From Breviolum minutum Mf 1.05b.01 (taxonomy: Eukaryota; Sar; Dinophyceae; Suessiales; Symbiodiniaceae), in the NCBI GenBank assembly GCA_000507305.1, contig DF240144.1, positions 62,001 to 126,000 of the forward strand: 64,000 nucleotides of DNA. Direction: 5' to 3'. Numbering within the stretch: the first letter of the stretch is position 1; each line of letters starts with the position of its first letter. The translations under genes and the position numbers were made by a program. The notes under the pieces are model-generated. The model was not told where the DNA came from. It did no database searches and saw only the letters and a program-made list of their open reading frames with translations. Below, piece after piece: positions 45,107 through 54,711 of the stretch.

Positions 45107-45346
45107 TGTCCTGTTGGAAGTTAGGATTCCAATGGTGATCGGATCAATGGGTTACTAGTTGGTGGTTGAACCAAGCCATTTGAAACATATTCGTCAAATT
45201 GGATCATTTCCCCAAGTAGGGGGGAAAATAAAACATATTTGAAACCACCACCCAGGATATTTCACCTACTTACAAACGGGTTATTCCTTGGGGTTATAAA
45301 CCCATTGATCCTAACCATTGATCCTAACTTGACTGAGACATCCAAG
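45107..45346. repeat. Family M element containing family A
   Basis: Interrupted at 45155-45254. Confidence 0.85.
45155..45254 (+). repeat. Family A element nested in family M
   Basis: Splits the family-M copy at 45107-45346. Confidence 0.85.
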
Positions 45347-45848
45347 TAACGTACCCCCCTCAGAAATAGCCGGGGTTGAAATAGCCGGCCCTTATTCAGC
45401 GAAAGCAATGGGTTTTCATAGGCCCTGATCATAAGGCCGGCTATTTCTGGCGTACGTTGTGGGGGGGGGATAAGGTTGACTGGCCATTAAACATGCGCGT
45501 TTTCGCGGGTGTAAACAGGTTCTCCGATGAATTTCCCCCCCCCCCCGTATATTTAAACATGGATCACCAAAAAACAAGCGGATGAAACCCATCATTTGGT
45601 TTTTCGACCTAAGCTTGATGTTCAAAAATCAAACCCCAAGGCCGGGAACATGAACCTCGCAAACCCTTAGATTTGCTTCAGGTGGTTGGGCACAAAAGCA
45701 TCCCCAAATGATGGGTTTAATGGTGATGAATCCCATGGTAGAAAGTAAAAACATCACCTTAAACAGAACCAAGAACCCTGTACTAGGAATCTAAAAATCC
45801 CATGGGATTGTTTGTTTATGGCGACTCCAAAAAAATCGAACTCTTCGT

Positions 45849-46148
45849 TTATTGACCTTTTTTCATCCCAGAGGTCCTTTGATTTTCCATTATAACTAGT
45901 TGGTGGTTGAACCAACTGATTTGAAAAATATTACTGTAGTCAAATTGGAGCGAATTTCCCCAGGGTTCGGGGTGAAAATTCCAAAAATATGTGAAAAAAT
46001 CCACCACCTAGAATAACTACGTCCTGCCAAGGTCCACGAGTCCACGGCCTCAAACTTCGGGTTTGTTTAGGTCGACTTTTTTTCAATGCCATTCCTAAGG
46101 CCCTAAGGACAACCCAAACGGCCCGAGGCCCCATGGGGTCAACACCAA
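45849..46148 (-). CDS. Two-exon 3' gene model spliced over a family-A element
   Basis: Exon 1 (46148-46008) starts after a T-rich acceptor (TTTTGGGTTTCCAG) and reads GVDPMGPRAVWVVLRALGMA, LKKSRPKQTRSLRPWTRGPW, QDVVIL. It ends CTA G/GTGGTGG in phase 1, exactly at family A. The acceptor CACCAACTAG at the other end leads into exon 2 (45895-45849), which reads IMENQRTSGMKKGQ to TAA in the right phase. A TTAT-type repeat lies at both insertion edges. Basic, Arg-rich protein; function unknown. The upstream exon may be 46438-46539, though its phase does not join directly. Confidence 0.52.
45896..46011 (+). repeat. Family A element acting as intron
   Basis: Intron of the 45849-46148 model. Confidence 0.85.
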
Positions 46149-46181
46149 CTGGAAACCCAAAAAAAACACAAAAAAGCACTC

Positions 46182-46314
46182 CTTGGATGTCCCGGGACGG
46201 AAGTTAGGATATAAATGGTTAGGATCAATGGGTTTATAACCCCAAGGAATAACCCATTTGTAAGTAGGTGAAATCACCTAACCATTGATCCTAATTTCCT
46301 GGGACATCCTAGTC
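46182..46314. repeat. Family M element in an intron
   Basis: Upstream of exon 46008-46148. Confidence 0.83.
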
Positions 46315-46317
46315 CCC

Positions 46318-46435
46318 AAAATTACCATTTTTGCTTCTGAAAATAGGCCCAAATTGCCCTGTGTGGCCGGAAATGAATCATCTGAACCAACCATTTATGT
46401 CTTTAGGTGCGAACATGTTAGTTTCAAGGAGGGTA
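46318..46435. repeat. Family D element in intron
   Basis: Diverged left end; its right end provides donor GTTACC of exon 46438-46539. Confidence 0.6.
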
Positions 46436-46437
46436 AC

Positions 46438-46539
46438 GATCCGGAATCCAGCCTTCATTGGACATGAGGATTTTTTACAGCCCGCGGAGGAATGTGGAGA
46501 AACGAAACAAATATCTTCAAAGGTTCTGAACCGGCAAAA
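46438..46539 (-). CDS. Internal exon, Cys-rich, unknown protein
   Basis: Acceptor AAAATCCGTGCAG and donor ATC/GTTACC, where TTACCC is the start of a family-D element. 34 codons: FCRFRTFEDICFVSPHSSAG then CKKSSCPMKAGFRI. It lies one intron's length upstream of 46008-46148 and on the same strand, but the phases differ (0 against 1), so a small exon may be missing. Confidence 0.4.
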
Positions 46540-46828
46540 CTGCACGGATTTTGCAAGGATTTGAATTGAAGAAAATGTTGAAGATTTTAAGTTGCTTTGT
46601 TCAATGCTTTTTGTTTCGGTGTCAAAAAACAATTTAAAAAAAACTACTACCTTTAAAAGAAGTGACTCCGTTCTCAAACTATATAAGTTTACATTCCTTG
46701 AAATCCTTTTTCATTCAGATATGTGTCTCCGGCAATTTTGGACATGGATATGAATTGATCACACCGGGAATTTTTTGAATTCACTCTGCCAACATAATTC
46801 ATATGGATTTTCAAGGTCGCATGAATTT

Positions 46829-47437
46829 TCAACTCGAATCTTTTGCTTTGCCGTAGCTTGGGCAACCAAATAGCAGCGGAAGAACCCCGTAACGCTTGGG
46901 AGTCCCATAAAAAATGCCACGGAGCACTACGAACGCTGGGCCCCGAGGATTGTGGTTATACATGGGGTGAGATGGGGCCCATATAAATGGCCGAAAAACA
47001 ACTGGGCAAATGGAGTTATAACCCAATAAGTGGAGGTATAACTTATAACCATACTTACAACTGGTATGGGCCCACCTTGTAGAAACAAAAAATAATTGGT
47101 GTATCTGTATGCATGATCCTTAAGTATATCAGGGTACCTTTCCACCCTCGAAAATAAAAGAAAACAAGCTGGTTGGTGGTTGAGCCACCCATTTGAAAAA
47201 TATGAGTCAAACTGGGAATCTTCCCCAAAGTTCGGGGTGAACATGAAAATTTATTGAAACCACCACCTAGCAAGGCGTTTTGGTTTCTTGGCTCAATCAG
47301 AATTAGCCCACAAAAGGAATAGCAAAGAGCCAAAGGTTTGCCTTCCACGCAACGATCAAAACCTCGGGAGAATGCTATCCCTTTATGAATAACCCACCCC
47401 CGCCATTTGTCTGGCATTTTACACAGAAAAATTGTCT
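46829..47437 (-). CDS. Three-exon 3' gene model; introns are one family-A and one family-Q element
   Basis: The best gene model here. Exon 1 (47437-47267) follows CAATTTGCAG and reads TIFLCKMPDKWRGWVIHKGI, AFSRGFDRCVEGKPLALCYS, FCGLILIEPRNQNALL. It ends CTA G/GTGGTGG at a family-A element. Exon 2 (47168-47076), after CAACCAG, reads CFLLFSRVERYPDILKDHAY RYTNYFLFLQ and ends CAA G/GTGGGCC at a family-Q element. Exon 3 (46935-46829), after GGGGCCCAG, reads FVVLRGIFYGTPKRYGVLPL LFGCPSYGKAKDSS and TGA. Both junctions are phase 1 and both introns are entirely element. Mixed hydrophobic/basic protein with no recognised domain; the 5' part is missing. Confidence 0.65.
46936..47075. repeat. Family Q element acting as intron
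   Basis: Second intron of the 46829-47437 model. Confidence 0.83.
47169..47270 (+). repeat. Family A element acting as intron
   Basis: First intron of the 46829-47437 model; CAAG repeated at both edges. Confidence 0.88.
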
Positions 47438-47877
47438 CTGCAAATTGAACGCCCATACAAAACAAGTTGACACCCCCCCAAACATTTTTCCAGAAAAAAT
47501 ACAAATAGCTTTAACATTTCTTCCCAAAGACCAAAGAATGTCTACCCCACAACTGCTATAGGACTAAGGTTACATAACTTAATGTCAGCTGGTGTCAAAA
47601 ATACTCAGGAAACTTACTTCACATCTTCAAACTTCCCTAAAAATTCAGCCTGGAACGCCAAGTGTCCTATTTTTTAGACAACTTTACCCCTCAAACCAGC
47701 AACTATTGCCTTAAAGACATCCTTTTTGTGAGCTGGCTTTCAGAATGAGCGGGACTCCAATGAGACCCACCGACCATCAGTCGTCGGCTCTCTAAGGGGT
47801 TGGTTCAATTCGTCACATGTTTTGGAACTGTGTGTTTTTTTTAATAAATTGCCCAAACGACATGCAGGTCACAAAAA

Positions 47878-47998
47878 ACATATTGCATATGGGTGTTTCC
47901 AAAAATAGGGGTGGGCCCCAAAATGGATGGTGAAAATAATGAAAAACCCTATAAAAATGGATGATTGGGGGGGTTACCTATTTTTGGAAACATCCATA
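47878..47998. repeat. Family G element
   Basis: ATATGGGTGTTTCC left, GGAAACATCCATAT right. Confidence 0.83.
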
Positions 47999-48204
47999 TA
48001 TTCTTGACGTCTTCGTGAACTGCTTTTGGCAGTATCATTTTGGTGCCCTTGCACTCACATGTCCTCATGAAAGATGACTGGATGTCAAATGATAGGCTAT
48101 TGTGTATCTACCCTTGTGACCAGAACATTCACAACTCAGCAGATGTTGTCATTATACTGGTTGGCGTTTGGTGATTAAGAAAACAATGACCAAAAAAAAG
48201 GATT

Positions 48205-48365
48205 GATTAGAATCCCCGTATAACAAACAATGAGTCTTTTTTTCACCAGTACCTATATAATGTATGCACCCCAAACAACAATCAAGAAATCCATGAGCTG
48301 CGGCCCTTCTTTTCATGCAGAACAAATCCGGTGACTTTTCTTTGCTTCGTGGCACGGTGGCAGTC
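48205..48365 (-). CDS. Candidate exon, Lys/Arg then Cys-rich
   Basis: Minus frame PRSKEKSPDLFCMKRRAAAH then GFLDCCLGCIHYI, ending at TATATAG/GTACTGG. The frame remains open to 48152. No clear acceptor was found upstream. The style changes to AT-rich beyond the proposed donor. Confidence 0.28.
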
Positions 48366-48568
48366 GATTTTTGGGGTTACATCTGAAGCAGCTTGTAAAG
48401 GACTTCACTCACATCTCATCATCTAGTTCTTCACCACCTCAGCTTGTTGCACGCAGCTTCAAACGTGTCAGTCGAACTGGAAGTCAATCACCATATATCC
48501 TTAAAAAAAAGTTTGTAAACCCTTGGGATGAATGGCTATAAAAACGCTTATCTAAAAAGAATGGTGGT

Positions 48569-48800
48569 TCATGAACAAACATTCGACATACTTGAAAAAA
48601 AACGATCCATTGGACTTTCAGGTGAACTAGTTGGTGATTGAATCAACTTAAATCTACAAGAACTTCACAATTTGAGGCTTAACCTTCCACAAATATCGGG
48701 ATGGTAAATTCCAAAAATACTTGAAACCACCACCTAGTGGATGAAAAACAATGTTCATGGAATTGGATCACTTCTCCAACTTTCAGGACGAATGATTTTT
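48569..48800 (-). CDS. Two-exon 3' gene model over a degenerate family-A element
   Basis: Exon 1 (about 48800-48734) reads SFVLKVGEVIQFHEHCFSST and ends phase 2 at the element (ACT AG/GTGGTGG). Exon 2 (48626-48569), after CACCAACTAG, continues as SPESPMDRFFSSMSNVCS to TGA. The 5' border of exon 1 is unclear. The element's middle has diverged, but both ends are intact. Confidence 0.35.
48627..48737 (+). repeat. Family A element acting as intron, diverged core
   Basis: Only the ends match well; intron of the 48569-48800 model. Confidence 0.6.
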
Positions 48801-49542
48801 TTCAGTTGAGACCATATGTGCCAGGGTCGATCAACTCCTTATATTGAAGTTAAACTCATCCCACCTTTAATGACGGGAATCCTTATGTCATGGGTATATA
48901 AACCCTTACTATTGGGTTGATGATCATCTCCTACTATATGGAAATAATGGGAGTTTAGACCCCAGCATATATAGTGATTAACCAACTGATGATCACTGTG
49001 TGTTGAGAGATGATCGTGCCCGTTCCCTTTAAACTACATCGTCTCAAACAGTGTAACCCGCTGATAGTGAGACAAGAACGAGGTGCGGGATGTATGTTGT
49101 TTTCAAGTAAGGACTCCTGTCGATTTTTCAATATGTATACTCCCAAAGGTTTAACCAATCACGTTGTCAACATCAACAAAACCTGACATGAACCATGAGT
49201 CATCCTGATTGGTGAAAAGCTTCCGGGATACAAACATTTCATGGCTTAAGAAATGACCCCGAAATATTGTTAGATAGTTTTTCATCCTAGACATGGAACC
49301 TGTTTATCGTCTAATTTTTGGGAATTTGCACAGCGGAGTTTCCAACCACTGGTAGAAACGAAATCACCAAAAAGAAAATCAACAAAAGTGACAAAATCAC
49401 CTCGCAGTACATACAAAGAATGAACTTCCCATTCTTCAAGATACTGGCAACCAAAAAAACCCATTAAGACTACCCACTCTCTGCCTTCGCCGGTTTTGTG
49501 TTAAAGGAATTTACCCAAAAAAATGTTGGCTTCGAAACTCAT

Positions 49543-49745
49543 CTAGTTGGTGGTTTCAACCCATTGCAAAAATATGCTCGTCAAGTTGGATCATTTCCCC
49601 AAGGTTCGGGGAAAAAAATTCAAAAAAAACATAGGATCCATGGGACTCGTATATTTACCTACATTTACCATACAAATTAACCATTCATGTAGGTATATAT
49701 ACCAGTCCCATGGATCCTACGGGAAACAAAGAAACTGCCACCCAG
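49543..49745 (+). repeat. Family A element interrupted by family B
   Basis: A halves 49543-49629 and 49724-49745 around a B element. Confidence 0.8.
49630..49723. repeat. Family B element nested in family A
   Basis: Full palindrome within the A copy at 49543-49745. Confidence 0.88.
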
Positions 49746-49824
49746 TCATTGGCTCCAAAATTCTTCTTTCAGAAGGTTTGGGAGCTCCGAGAAAACCCCA
49801 TTTGGCGACATCGGGGTACGGTAC
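49742..49824 (-). CDS. Exon ending at a family-A element that itself contains a family-B element
   Basis: Acceptor AAAGACGCAG, then VPYPDVAKWGFLGAPKPSER then RILEPMT, ending CTGG/GTGGCAG in phase 2. Joining over the 203-bp nested element (A interrupted by B) to the base after CACCAACTAG gives GGA TGA, an immediate stop. An upstream piece with phase 0 end may be 49972-50009 (FRKVTRIAPVEK, donor AAG/GTACCTG). Confidence 0.36.
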
Positions 49825-50136
49825 CTGCGTCTTTAGACCCTAAAATGGAGGAATCCTGGTGATGAATCTCATGGGATCGAATCCCGTTAACACTAAAAGA
49901 TCACCCCAAAAACAAATCCCAGGAAAATGATTGGAACAACAATTGAATCACCAAAAGTTTCAGGTACCTTTTCCACTGGAGCTATCCTGGTCACCTTTCG
50001 GAATTCTGGCTATGTTGTTTTCGGTGAGTGTTTTCCCTTACATGAGCCGAAAACAAATACAGCTTATTGTTGGTGAGAATTCCTCCATTTGGATGGTACC
50101 TAAAATGTTTGGTGACTTAGACAAAGCAACCCCACG

Positions 50137-50217
50137 TCAATCCTTCCCTTCCCTTCCGCTGAGGTTTTTTCCGCCATCAGAGTTGTCTTCCGTCTGCTCC
50201 GTCTCTTCCTCGCGAAC
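50137..50217 (-). CDS. Candidate 3'-terminal exon, Glu/Asp-rich
   Basis: After GCGTCCCAG: VREEETEQTEDNSDGGKNLS then GREGKD and TGA. The opposite strand carries a 135-codon open frame (49931-50338) containing RFFPPSELSSVCSVSSS. The acidic low-complexity reading looks the more natural one and fits the minus-strand trend. Confidence 0.32.
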   Translation of the reverse strand, partial: VREEETEQTEDNSDGGKNLSGREGKD

Positions 50218-50449
50218 CTGGGACGCATTTTTCATCTATTTTTGCATGGATCCCAGATCTACGGACCTACCCTTGGACCACCAAAACCATGAAACCATTG
50301 AGGTTTTAGGCCCTAAAAATAGAAGTTCACCAACCTAGATTTTTTCCCTGAAATAAGGTGGTTTTCTCTTCCGAAATGCTACCTCGCAGGGTGACCAACC
50401 GGCGGTTTGGTCGTCATAATGTGCCCAGACTTATGATGATACCTCACTT

Positions 50450-50716
50450 CCCCTAAGAATCCAGACCCCTCCCTACTTGGAGGATCATCCCAGTTAGTAG
50501 GTAGTTAGTAACGGCAATTTATAAGCCATTTAGGCCATTTGGAAGGGGAACAACCCTACTTAGGGGACTTACAAACCATGGTTATTAACTACCTACTAAC
50601 TGGGATGATCCTCCAAGTAGAATAGGATTTTTCGGGTTCCAATCCTCCAATCCCATCCCCAGGTCATAGGAATATCGCGAAAATCTCGGATTCTTAAGGA
50701 GATATCTGGATCCTTA
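50450..50716. repeat. Family K element interrupted by family E
   Basis: K arms flank the E copy at 50474-50619. Confidence 0.85.
50474..50619. repeat. Family E element nested in family K, TA duplication
   Basis: Insert 50476-50617 between two TA within K (CCCTCCC-TA...TA-GAATAGG). Confidence 0.9.
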
Positions 50717-50848
50717 GTGGGATGTCCATGAAACTTAGTAAGTGGATTATTTCATCCCATGTTATGTAGGTTGGATACGTCCTGTAAATAGGTGAAAATA
50801 AACCAACTTGACCACATTCGTTACGATCACTTCCATGGACACCCTTAT
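50717..50848. repeat. Family L element
   Basis: Abuts family K. Confidence 0.8.
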
Positions 50849-50965
50849 TTATAGGGTTCCTGTACCATGCCCAACCAGCTCGGTTTTTTTTCGCAGCAAG
50901 CAACCACCGGCAGTGTCGGAAGGGCTCTGCGGCGCGATACCTGGCAAGAGGTCAGCTTTTTAGTC

Positions 50966-51062
50966 CATAGGATCCATGTATGGTATATTTACCCACATTT
51001 ACCATATTTACAATAAAACATCAACCATACATGCATGGTTTGGGTAATGATGGTGAGAGGAT
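50966..51062. repeat. Family B element, right arm decayed
   Basis: Left arm intact; right arm ends TGAGAGGATC. Confidence 0.65.
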
Positions 51063-51711
51063 CAGCCATGACTTTTCTTCTAATCAAAAGTGAATTTGGA
51101 CCGAATCCCAACGGACCCCGTTCAGTTGCGATCGAGCTACTAGATACTCAGGGACCTAGGGATCCGTGGACCGTGGGTCCTGTTGGAGATTTCTTGGAAG
51201 GAGGGTAAACTTAAATGATATGTTCAGAAGAAGAACAGCCATTTTGTCTGATAATCATTTTGAGAGTATCGTGTCAAACAAAACTTGGAAAACTAGTTTA
51301 GCCACATGCAAAGACATTGGTCATGATTGGACAATCCAGCATCCGACATCTCTCCGATTTCACGAGATATGGATGATATCTGATTACTGAAGAGATATTA
51401 GGATGCTATTTGGCTTTGTATGTATGAGATAAGAAATCATAACGCATATGCAATATTGATTATATAATATATTGCCACACAACCATTACATTACCACATC
51501 CTTGAAACTGATCTTTGCTAGACAAATCTTAGTTCTCTTGCTAAAAACTTCATCTTTTAGTGGGTGAACCATGTTTAAATTCCCAAACGATTCCCAAAGT
51601 TTGCCATAGATATGTGGTTTTTGATGGGTATCCAAAGGTACCCCCCAATGCTTACCACCCCCCCCCTTGAAATATGGTTCTAACTAACTAATCAAGGGAT
51701 AATGCTGCCCT

Positions 51712-51822
51712 AGGGATCCAATCACCGAAACTGAGAATGGTAATGGAACCTAAATACCTTCCTGAGGAGGTGATTGGACACCTTAATCATCATCTGACAA
51801 GGTGATCGGATCCCTAGGGCTG
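51712..51822. repeat. Repeat type W (also 40865-40925)
   Basis: GGATCCAATCACC ... GGTGATCGGATCC palindrome. Confidence 0.7.
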
Positions 51823-51856
51823 GTTAAGAATCCCTTCATAAGGTCCACTATTTAAC

Positions 51857-51922
51857 CTGGAGAGTGGCATTCGGGAGCGAGAACCTTCAATTCTGAAGTT
51901 TTCCTGATGGTCCAAGCTTCAT
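51857..51922 (-). CDS. Internal exon starting at a family-A element
   Basis: Family A (51923-52038) ends CACCAACTATAG on the minus strand. The exon then reads EAWTIRKTSELKVLAPECHS P and ends CTCCAG/GTTAAA. It starts in phase 1 and ends in phase 1. The exon upstream of the element is not visible: the next 100 bp are another palindrome. Confidence 0.4.
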
Positions 51923-52038
51923 CTATAGTTGGTGGTTGTTCTCCACCCATTTGAAAAATATGCCTAGACAAAAACGGTGGTGAAAATTCCAAAATTCTTT
52001 GAAACCACTTTGCTACACATATTTGAAACCACCACCTA
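51923..52038 (+). repeat. Family A element, partly duplicated right end
   Basis: Two tandem right ends (TTTGAAACCAC twice); its left end gives the acceptor of exon 51857-51922. Confidence 0.7.
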
Positions 52039-52171
52039 CAGTCATCATACCTGGACCTTCCTTTTGTGTGTAAAATTTCTGCCGAAATTCACTCGGAAAA
52101 ACTACCAATTTTTGGCAGAAATTTTACATATTATATCTGGAAGATCCAGGTATTTCCATCTCCTCAACACT

Positions 52172-52279
52172 TACCCTCCCTGGGACTAACATAGCACCTG
52201 AAAATAGGCCTCCGCAATAGGAAAGTAGTCTTCCAACCATCCATTTTCAGGTGCGAAAATGCTAGTTTTAGGGAGGGTA
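52172..52279. repeat. Family D element, TA-flanked
   Basis: Full-length. Confidence 0.9.
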
Positions 52280-52295
52280 AAAGCCTTTCGGATCC

Positions 52296-52340
52296 CTATT
52301 CGCCCGCCGCCTTGCTTCGTACATTCATGGTTGGAGTGGC
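52296..52340 (-). CDS. Very short candidate 3'-terminal exon
   Basis: After CCAAAAAATCAG the frame reads ATPTMNVRSKAAGE and TAG. GC-rich and natural-looking, but only 14 codons. It follows a family-D copy (52172-52279). Confidence 0.22.
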   Translation of the reverse strand, partial: ATPTMNVRSKAAGE

Positions 52341-52490
52341 CTGATTTTTTGGGGAAAAGGGCGGTTTAAAAAACCCCAAGAAAAAGAAAACATAAGCCGT
52401 AAAAGTATATATAGCTGAGGGTTCCAGCAATTCATTCAACTCCATAAAATTATGATTTGGTAAATAATTACACTATATATCTTACATAAC

Positions 52491-52628
52491 TCATTTACAA
52501 ATTAACAAAAAAGAACACATTCCCCACAAAATGAAACAAAACGAAAGGCTTGGAAACACCATTTTTTTGCGAACCCTGGAAGACTTTTTAAAGTTTGCCC
52601 GGCGAATTCTGGAAGGAAGGATATCCTG
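52491..52628 (-). CDS. 3'-terminal exon, basic then C-terminal hydrophobic helix
   Basis: Acceptor TTCACGAACTCAG, then QDILPSRIRRANFKKSSRVR KKMVF, then PSLSFCFILWGMCSFLLICK and TGA. The basic stretch followed by about 20 hydrophobic residues at the extreme C-terminus resembles a tail-anchored membrane segment (inference). Confidence 0.36.
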   Translation of the reverse strand, partial: QDILPSRIRRANFKKSSRVRKKMVFPSLSFCFILWGMCSFLLICK

Positions 52629-52881
52629 CTGAGTTCGTGAAAGCATGGGGGTATATAAAATAACAAGCATCCCTTGATATCCCTTGAAAACCAATGGTTG
52701 AAAGATGTATTTTCCTATTGAAATAGTCCCTCTTTAGGGGGACATCTTAATCTTTGCGTGGTATATGAAATAATAAAACATCAAGAATTAATTGATTTGT
52801 CCATGTCTGAAAGTAGAAGGGCATCCCCCTGCCTGTTTGAAATGGCACTTGATTTGTTTTTTGGCTTTTTTTTATCCTCAC

Positions 52882-53014
52882 CTTTTCCCCAAAACCCACA
52901 TCCTTTTCTGTGGTATATCCATGCGCCTGAGAAGAAGCTGTCGAAACTTTGGACCTGCGACGTGTTTTTGAACAAGAGGCGTGACCTCCTGTTCTCTTGT
53001 TTGGCAATACGAAT
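52882..53014 (-). CDS. Internal exon between a nested family-B element and a GTGAGG donor
   Basis: Reads VLPNKRTGGHASCSKTRRRS then KVSTASSQAHGYTTEKDVGF GEK and ends AAG/GTGAGG, a strong donor. Its 5' edge is the right end of the family-B element at 53015-53318. The frame is open back through the element's last 25 bp (YMDPMGF), so the acceptor may be the element's internal TGTAG. Confidence 0.4.
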
Positions 53015-53028
53015 CCCATAGGATCCAT

Positions 53029-53135
53029 GTACCAGGTGATTCAATGAAACCTTTTGATTCCCCAAATGGAGGTCACTTGACCCTTGAAAGGGTCACTTAA
53101 CCATCCCAAAAAGGTCACTTTGAATCACCTGGTAT
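53029..53135. repeat. Family F element nested in B, TA duplication
   Basis: CCAGGTGATTCAATG ends, TA on both sides. Related copies at 16918 and 17326. Confidence 0.88.
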
Positions 53136-53186
53136 GGTATATTTACCTACATTTACCATAAAGATCAACAAAAGGAAGGCAAACAA

Positions 53187-53303
53187 AACCATATGGATGT
53201 TTCCGAAAATAGGGGTACCCCCAAATCATCAATTTTAATAGGGTTTCCCATTATAAACCATTCATTTTGGGGTACCCCTATTTTTGGAAACACCCATATA
53301 TGG
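53187..53303. repeat. Family G element nested in B, TA duplication
   Basis: TA on both sides inside the B copy. Confidence 0.85.
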
Positions 53304-53434
53304 ATCCCATGGGAATGAACCCTGTACCCACAAATAAAACAGTCTTACGATGAGAATCTAAGTCTACCCCTCTCAATGCCAAACCCCCCAAAGAAATAAG
53401 GCCTTACCAAGGGACTATTACCCACCATCATCCC

Positions 53435-53560
53435 CTAATAAGGCCTTTTTCCTGAGGAGTTGCATTGGAGGGGCGCACTTATATTCCCATGAAAAGCCTT
53501 AGAAGAATTCACAACTTGGACCGAAAAGGTAAGCGGAAAGCAGTGAATTTTGTTGTGGAC
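53435..53560 (-). CDS. 3' exon following a family-A element
   Basis: Acceptor CAACCAAG of the family-A copy at 53561-53659. It then reads VHNKIHCFPLTFSVQVVNSS then KAFHGNISAPLQCNSSGKRP Y and TAG. The last codons overlap a different repeat (AGGCCTTATT type), so the true end may be a donor near 53480. Confidence 0.36.
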   Translation of the reverse strand, partial: VHNKIHCFPLTFSVQVVNSSKAFHGNISAPLQCNSSGKRPY

Positions 53561-53659
53561 CTTGGTTGAGCCACCCATTTGCAAAATACTAGTCAAAATG
53601 GAAATCTTCCCAAAGGTTCGGAGTAAAAACAAAAAATGTTTGATGAAACCACCGCCTAG
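53561..53659 (+). repeat. Family A element
   Basis: Left end diverged (CTTGGTTGAG); acceptor side of exon 53435-53560. Confidence 0.65.
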
Positions 53660-53758
53660 TTGAGGTTTTAAGATGTTTGAAAACCCTCAGAATTGACAAG
53701 CCAAGCCAAGTCCCTATGACTCAGTGGTGAGTGGAGTGAAACAAAAAAAATCACGAGT

Positions 53759-53868
53759 TACCCTCACTAAAACTCACATTTTCGCACCTGAAAATGGATG
53801 GTTGGAATACTACTTTCCTATTGCGTTTCGGCCTATTTTCAGGGGCGAACTGTTAGTTTCAGAGGGTA
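53759..53868. repeat. Family D element, TA-flanked
   Basis: Full-length, close to the 34134 copy in sequence. Confidence 0.88.
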
Positions 53869-53971
53869 CCGTCTCAACTCCATTGACTGTCGTTCTATTA
53901 AATGTAGTTTGTCAAAAAATCGAGAACACAAATATGGGGAAACATAAACTTTACAAACTAACCAGCCTTAA

Positions 53972-54071
53972 TCAAAAGACTAACACCCAAGATGTCTCAA
54001 AACTAAAAAAGATCCACCTTTTCCTTTTTTTCAGACTGCAAAATTCAGTGCCTCCGTGATTGAAACGATAA
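53972..54071 (-). CDS. 3'-terminal exon following a truncated family-A element
   Basis: After CACCAACTAG: YRFNHGGTEFCSLKKRKRWI then FFSFETSWVLVF and TGA. The element (54072-54138) has lost its far end, so the donor must lie elsewhere. Confidence 0.3.
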
Positions 54072-54138
54072 CTAGTTGGTGGTTTCAACCCATCTGAAAA
54101 ATATTAGTCAAAATGGGAATCTTCCCCAAATAGGGGTG
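54072..54138 (+). repeat. Truncated family A element
   Basis: Ends after TAGGGGTGAG; right inverted repeat missing. Confidence 0.7.
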
Positions 54139-54176
54139 AGTTGAAGGGTTCCTTTCCCCCACTCAAAAATGATGCA

Positions 54177-54276
54177 CCCATGACGGATCCATGTCTGTAT
54201 AGTATATTTACCTACATTTACCATAAATTTTAGCCATTCATGTAGGTAAATATACCATTCCCATGGATCCTATGGG
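54177..54276. repeat. Family B element
   Basis: Full-length. Confidence 0.88.
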
Positions 54277-54711
54277 TATTGTTTTCCGAAGTTTTTTCTA
54301 TATAGAACCATTGTTTTTTTTAGGTAAAGGCCGTGAAAATCAACAAAATTCAGGGACCTGTTCTTTTTTAAACAGGGACTAAAAGGAGGTTTCAAGCTGT
54401 GTTGAAAAATAGCTAGAATTTCTGAGTCGCATTGCATCAAAACCGGGAAACAAGAAGAACATTCAACAAATGTTCCAGTCCCATTGATTTTCAGAACCTT
54501 TAGCTATCGCTCTTAACCCTGGATTTCGTTGACATCTTGAACCCCAAATTCATGGCAGTTCTGCTTCAGATGGTCATGTTCCTTTCAAAAAAAAATGGGG
54601 TAATTTTTGTAGGTTGCAACATGTTCAGTTTTCCAGGGTGTTTAGTGGTTCCACCCTTCCCCAATTTCCACCATCATCTCTTCACGAATCTCAAACCACG
54701 GACGTCCTCAC

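Larger units (their letters stand above)
53015..53318. repeat. Family B element carrying family F and family G insertions
   Basis: B left arm, F at 53031-53133, B core, G at 53187-53303, B right arm. Both inserts are bracketed by TA. Confidence 0.82.
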
